Source: JAKBCQ01 sp021807585
GTDB taxonomy: Bacteria; Planctomycetota; Planctomycetia; Isosphaerales; Isosphaeraceae
Direction of reading: 5' to 3'
Assembly: GCA_027325115.1 (NCBI GenBank)
Contig: DAHWFG010000632.1
Span: 1 to 33,657 of the forward strand
Length of the DNA: 33,657 bases
Part shown: in pieces, positions 31,986 through 33,657 of the stretch
How positions within the stretch are numbered: position 1 is the stretch's first letter
How the letters are laid out: every line of letters starts with the position of its first letter
Notes under the pieces: model-generated
Databases searched by the model: none
Told to the model about the DNA's origin: nothing
What the model saw: the letters and a program-made list of their open reading frames with translations, nothing else
Made by a program: the position numbers and the translations under genes

Positions 31986-33657
31986 ATGTCTAAGCATATC
32001 CGCATATCTTGTCCAATATGTCATGATTCGTTGAAGATTCGTCCCGAATATCTGGGACGGAAAATGATGTGCAAACGATGCGAGTCGGTGTTTCGCGCCG
32101 AGGAATCGCAAGTGATCGCGGAAGCGAGCGCGATTGAAGTCGAATCGAACCGAACCGATCTCGATTCGAACGAATCCGAATCGGAACGACGCGATATCGC
32201 CGAGCCGAATCGCCCGGCGAACGCGATCGAATCGATTGAACACATGCAGATGAATCTGGAATCGGGCGAACTTGAGGGCGCCGAACGCGAAGCGATCGAG
32301 CACGAATCATCGACCGGTCGCGAGTCGCCGAATCGCGAGGCGTCGGTCGCCGAACCGACGCAAGTCGAAGAGAAGTCCGCCAAATCGCGCCGGCCGGCGA
32401 TCAAACTCGGCGATAGCCGCGAATTTGTCAGCGTCAATGCCGCGCGATTCGACGATTCAAGGCGCGACGAGACGCGATCGATCGCCCACGAGCCCGCTCC
32501 CCGCGACGACGCTTCGGCTCCGATCGATGCCGGGGCCAGATCGATCGATCCTTCGCCGAAGTCGGCTTCGCCCCCTCTGCCGACCGCGGTGCACCAGATC
32601 GAACGGCTCGAAAGACGTCTCCAGGCCGAACTCGAAGAGTTGATGCAACTGCGCGGAGAATTCCAGGAGGCGAGGACGATCGCGGTCGAAAATCACCTGC
32701 AAACCGAACTCTCGCGATCCCTCGAACTCTCGTCCATTCGGGCCGATCGCGATCGCCTCGACGAAGAAGCCCGCGCGGCCTGCGAACGCCTGGAAACGCT
32801 CGCCGCCGAACACGATCGACGCGTTAAAGAACTATTAGAACAAAATGTGTCTCTCAATCAAGAACTCGAGCGCGTCGACGCCGAACGCCGCGCCGCGGTC
32901 GAACCGATCGAGGCGTTAAACGACGAACTCCGCCAATTGCGCCGAGAATTCGACCGTTCGCAAGTCGATTACAACTCGAACCGAGACGAACTTGATCGTC
33001 TTCAAAACGAATTCACGACGACTCGCGACGAACGCGATCATTTGCTCTCCGAACTCGACCGAACGCGATGCGAATTCGCCGCGACTCGCGACGAACGCGA
33101 ACGGCTGCAAACCGAATTCACTCATTTACAAGCGAACCTGGAACGACTCTCCGTCGAACACGTGCGACTGATCGACGACCACGATCGACTGAAAGGCGAA
33201 CACGCACTTTTACATGAAGATTCTCAAACGACAAAAGACCTTTATGCGCAATCGCAGGCCCGGCTCCACACTCTCCAAACCGAACGCGACGAGAGCCTCG
33301 TCGAGATCGAGCGTTTGAAAGCGTATCTTGCTGAGATCGAGGCTTCGCGCGAGACGATTCACGCCGATCTCGATGCCAATCGATTTCAAACCGAGGCGTC
33401 GATCGCCGAGATCACACGCGAGATCGAGCGCGTCCGAGGCGAACGCAAGGATATCGCCGCCGAGCGTGATTCTCTCGCAGCCGAACGAGACCGAGCTCTC
33501 GAGCGATCCGCCGCGATCGAACGCGAACGCAATGAATTCGCCGCCGAGCGTGATTCTCTCGCCGCTGAACGTGATTCCTTCTCTGCCGAACGAGACCGAG
33601 CTCTCGAGCGATCCGCCGCGATCGAACGCGAACGCAATGAATTCGCCGCCGAGCGTG
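31986..33657 (+). CDS. Zinc-ribbon coiled-coil protein, incomplete at right edge
   Basis: This frame stays open to the end of the window, giving at least 557 residues. ATG 31986 follows GGAGG with a 6-nt spacer. The N-terminus is a zinc ribbon, C9-x2-C12 and C29-x2-C32 (ISCPICHDSLKIRPEYLG), of a kind common in planctomycetes. Residues about 40-200 are acidic and polar, probably disordered. From about residue 205 to the edge the sequence is almost pure coiled coil, rich in Glu, Arg, Leu and Ala, with motifs such as LRREFDRSQ and TRDERD. Near the edge the DNA itself becomes a tandem repeat of 105 bp (35 residues). No signal peptide or membrane segment is seen. It may be a large cytoplasmic scaffold protein; its function is unknown. 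Confidence 0.85.
   Translation, partial: MSKHIRISCPICHDSLKIRPEYLGRKMMCKRCESVFRAEESQVIAEASAIEVESNRTDLDSNESESERRDIAEPNRPANAIESIEHMQMNLESGELEGAEREAIEHESSTGRESPNREASVAEPTQVEEKSAKSRRPAIKLGDSREFVSVNAARFDDSRRDETRSIAHEPAPRDDASAPIDAGARSIDPSPKSASPPLPTAVHQIERLERRLQAELEELMQLRGEFQEARTIAVENHLQTELSRSLELSSIRADRDRLDEEARAACERLETLAAEHDRRVKELLEQNVSLNQELERVDAERRAAVEPIEALNDELRQLRREFDRSQVDYNSNRDELDRLQNEFTTTRDERDHLLSELDRTRCEFAATRDERERLQTEFTHLQANLERLSVEHVRLIDDHDRLKGEHALLHEDSQTTKDLYAQSQARLHTLQTERDESLVEIERLKAYLAEIEASRETIHADLDANRFQTEASIAEITREIERVRGERKDIAAERDSLAAERDRALERSAAIERERNEFAAERDSLAAERDSFSAERDRALERSAAIERERNEFAAER
33457..33657 (+). repeat. 105-bp coding tandem repeat, continuing past the edge
   Basis: Bases 33480-33552 and 33585-33657 are identical over 73 bp, a period of 105 bp or 35 residues (five heptads). 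Each copy encodes AERDRALERSAAIERERNEF and is preceded by one or two AAERDSL-type heptads. The second copy reaches the end of the window, so more copies may follow. Identity at the DNA level points to recent expansion or homogenisation. Confidence 0.85.

Overview
The window is GC-rich DNA from a planctomycete, most likely of the Isosphaeraceae type. This rests on gene families rather than on a database search. The markers are a DUF1549/DUF1553 protein followed by a Tat-exported DUF1501 protein, an ECF sigma factor next to a Ser/Thr kinase, a secreted protein with the planctomycete N-terminal motif LEALEGRVVLS, and a zinc-ribbon coiled-coil protein. No rRNA, tRNA, CRISPR array or intact insertion sequence was found.

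Layout. 1-585 has no convincing gene but holds a strong imperfect hairpin (243-304) behind a boxA-like motif. 586-2130 (minus) carries the secreted protein and a possible 41-aa ORF whose Shine-Dalgarno sequence is locked in a hairpin. 2479-6248 (plus) is ECF sigma factor, membrane Ser/Thr kinase and CutC-family protein. 6435-7156 (minus) is a two-gene module that looks like a stand-alone polymorphic-toxin domain and a small partner. 8099-8551 is a BON-domain lipoprotein with a good terminator. 8711-10742 is a divergent pair, an alkaline-phosphatase-superfamily protein and a DUF309 protein. 10729-15654 (minus) encodes System II cytochrome c maturation (ResB, then a CcsA with a long N-terminal extension). 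16284-17918 is a GT87-type membrane glycosyltransferase starting at TTG.

The most interesting block is 18024-25904 (minus): four tightly packed genes, transcribed in the order SWIM zinc finger-DUF5691 fusion, MoxR-type AAA+ ATPase, DUF5682 protein, VWA protein. Junctions are 0 bp, 7 bp and a 13-bp overlap. This looks like an ATPase/VWA machine paired with a SWIM/helical-repeat subunit and a DUF5682 protein whose motifs suggest an EreA/ChaN/TraB-like metal-site enzyme. Its biological role is not known to me, and it is my candidate for an undescribed system.

The right part holds a hypothetical protein (26220-27170), a good sigma70-like promoter (27307-27335), the DUF1549/DUF1553 and DUF1501 pair, a frameshifted relic of a second DUF1501 3' end (about 31498-31683), and the start of a large zinc-ribbon coiled-coil protein (31986 to beyond the right edge) with near-identical 105-bp repeats. 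Two window-wide features stand out: very frequent GATC/CGATCG, and short AT-rich codon patches inside otherwise GC-rich genes.
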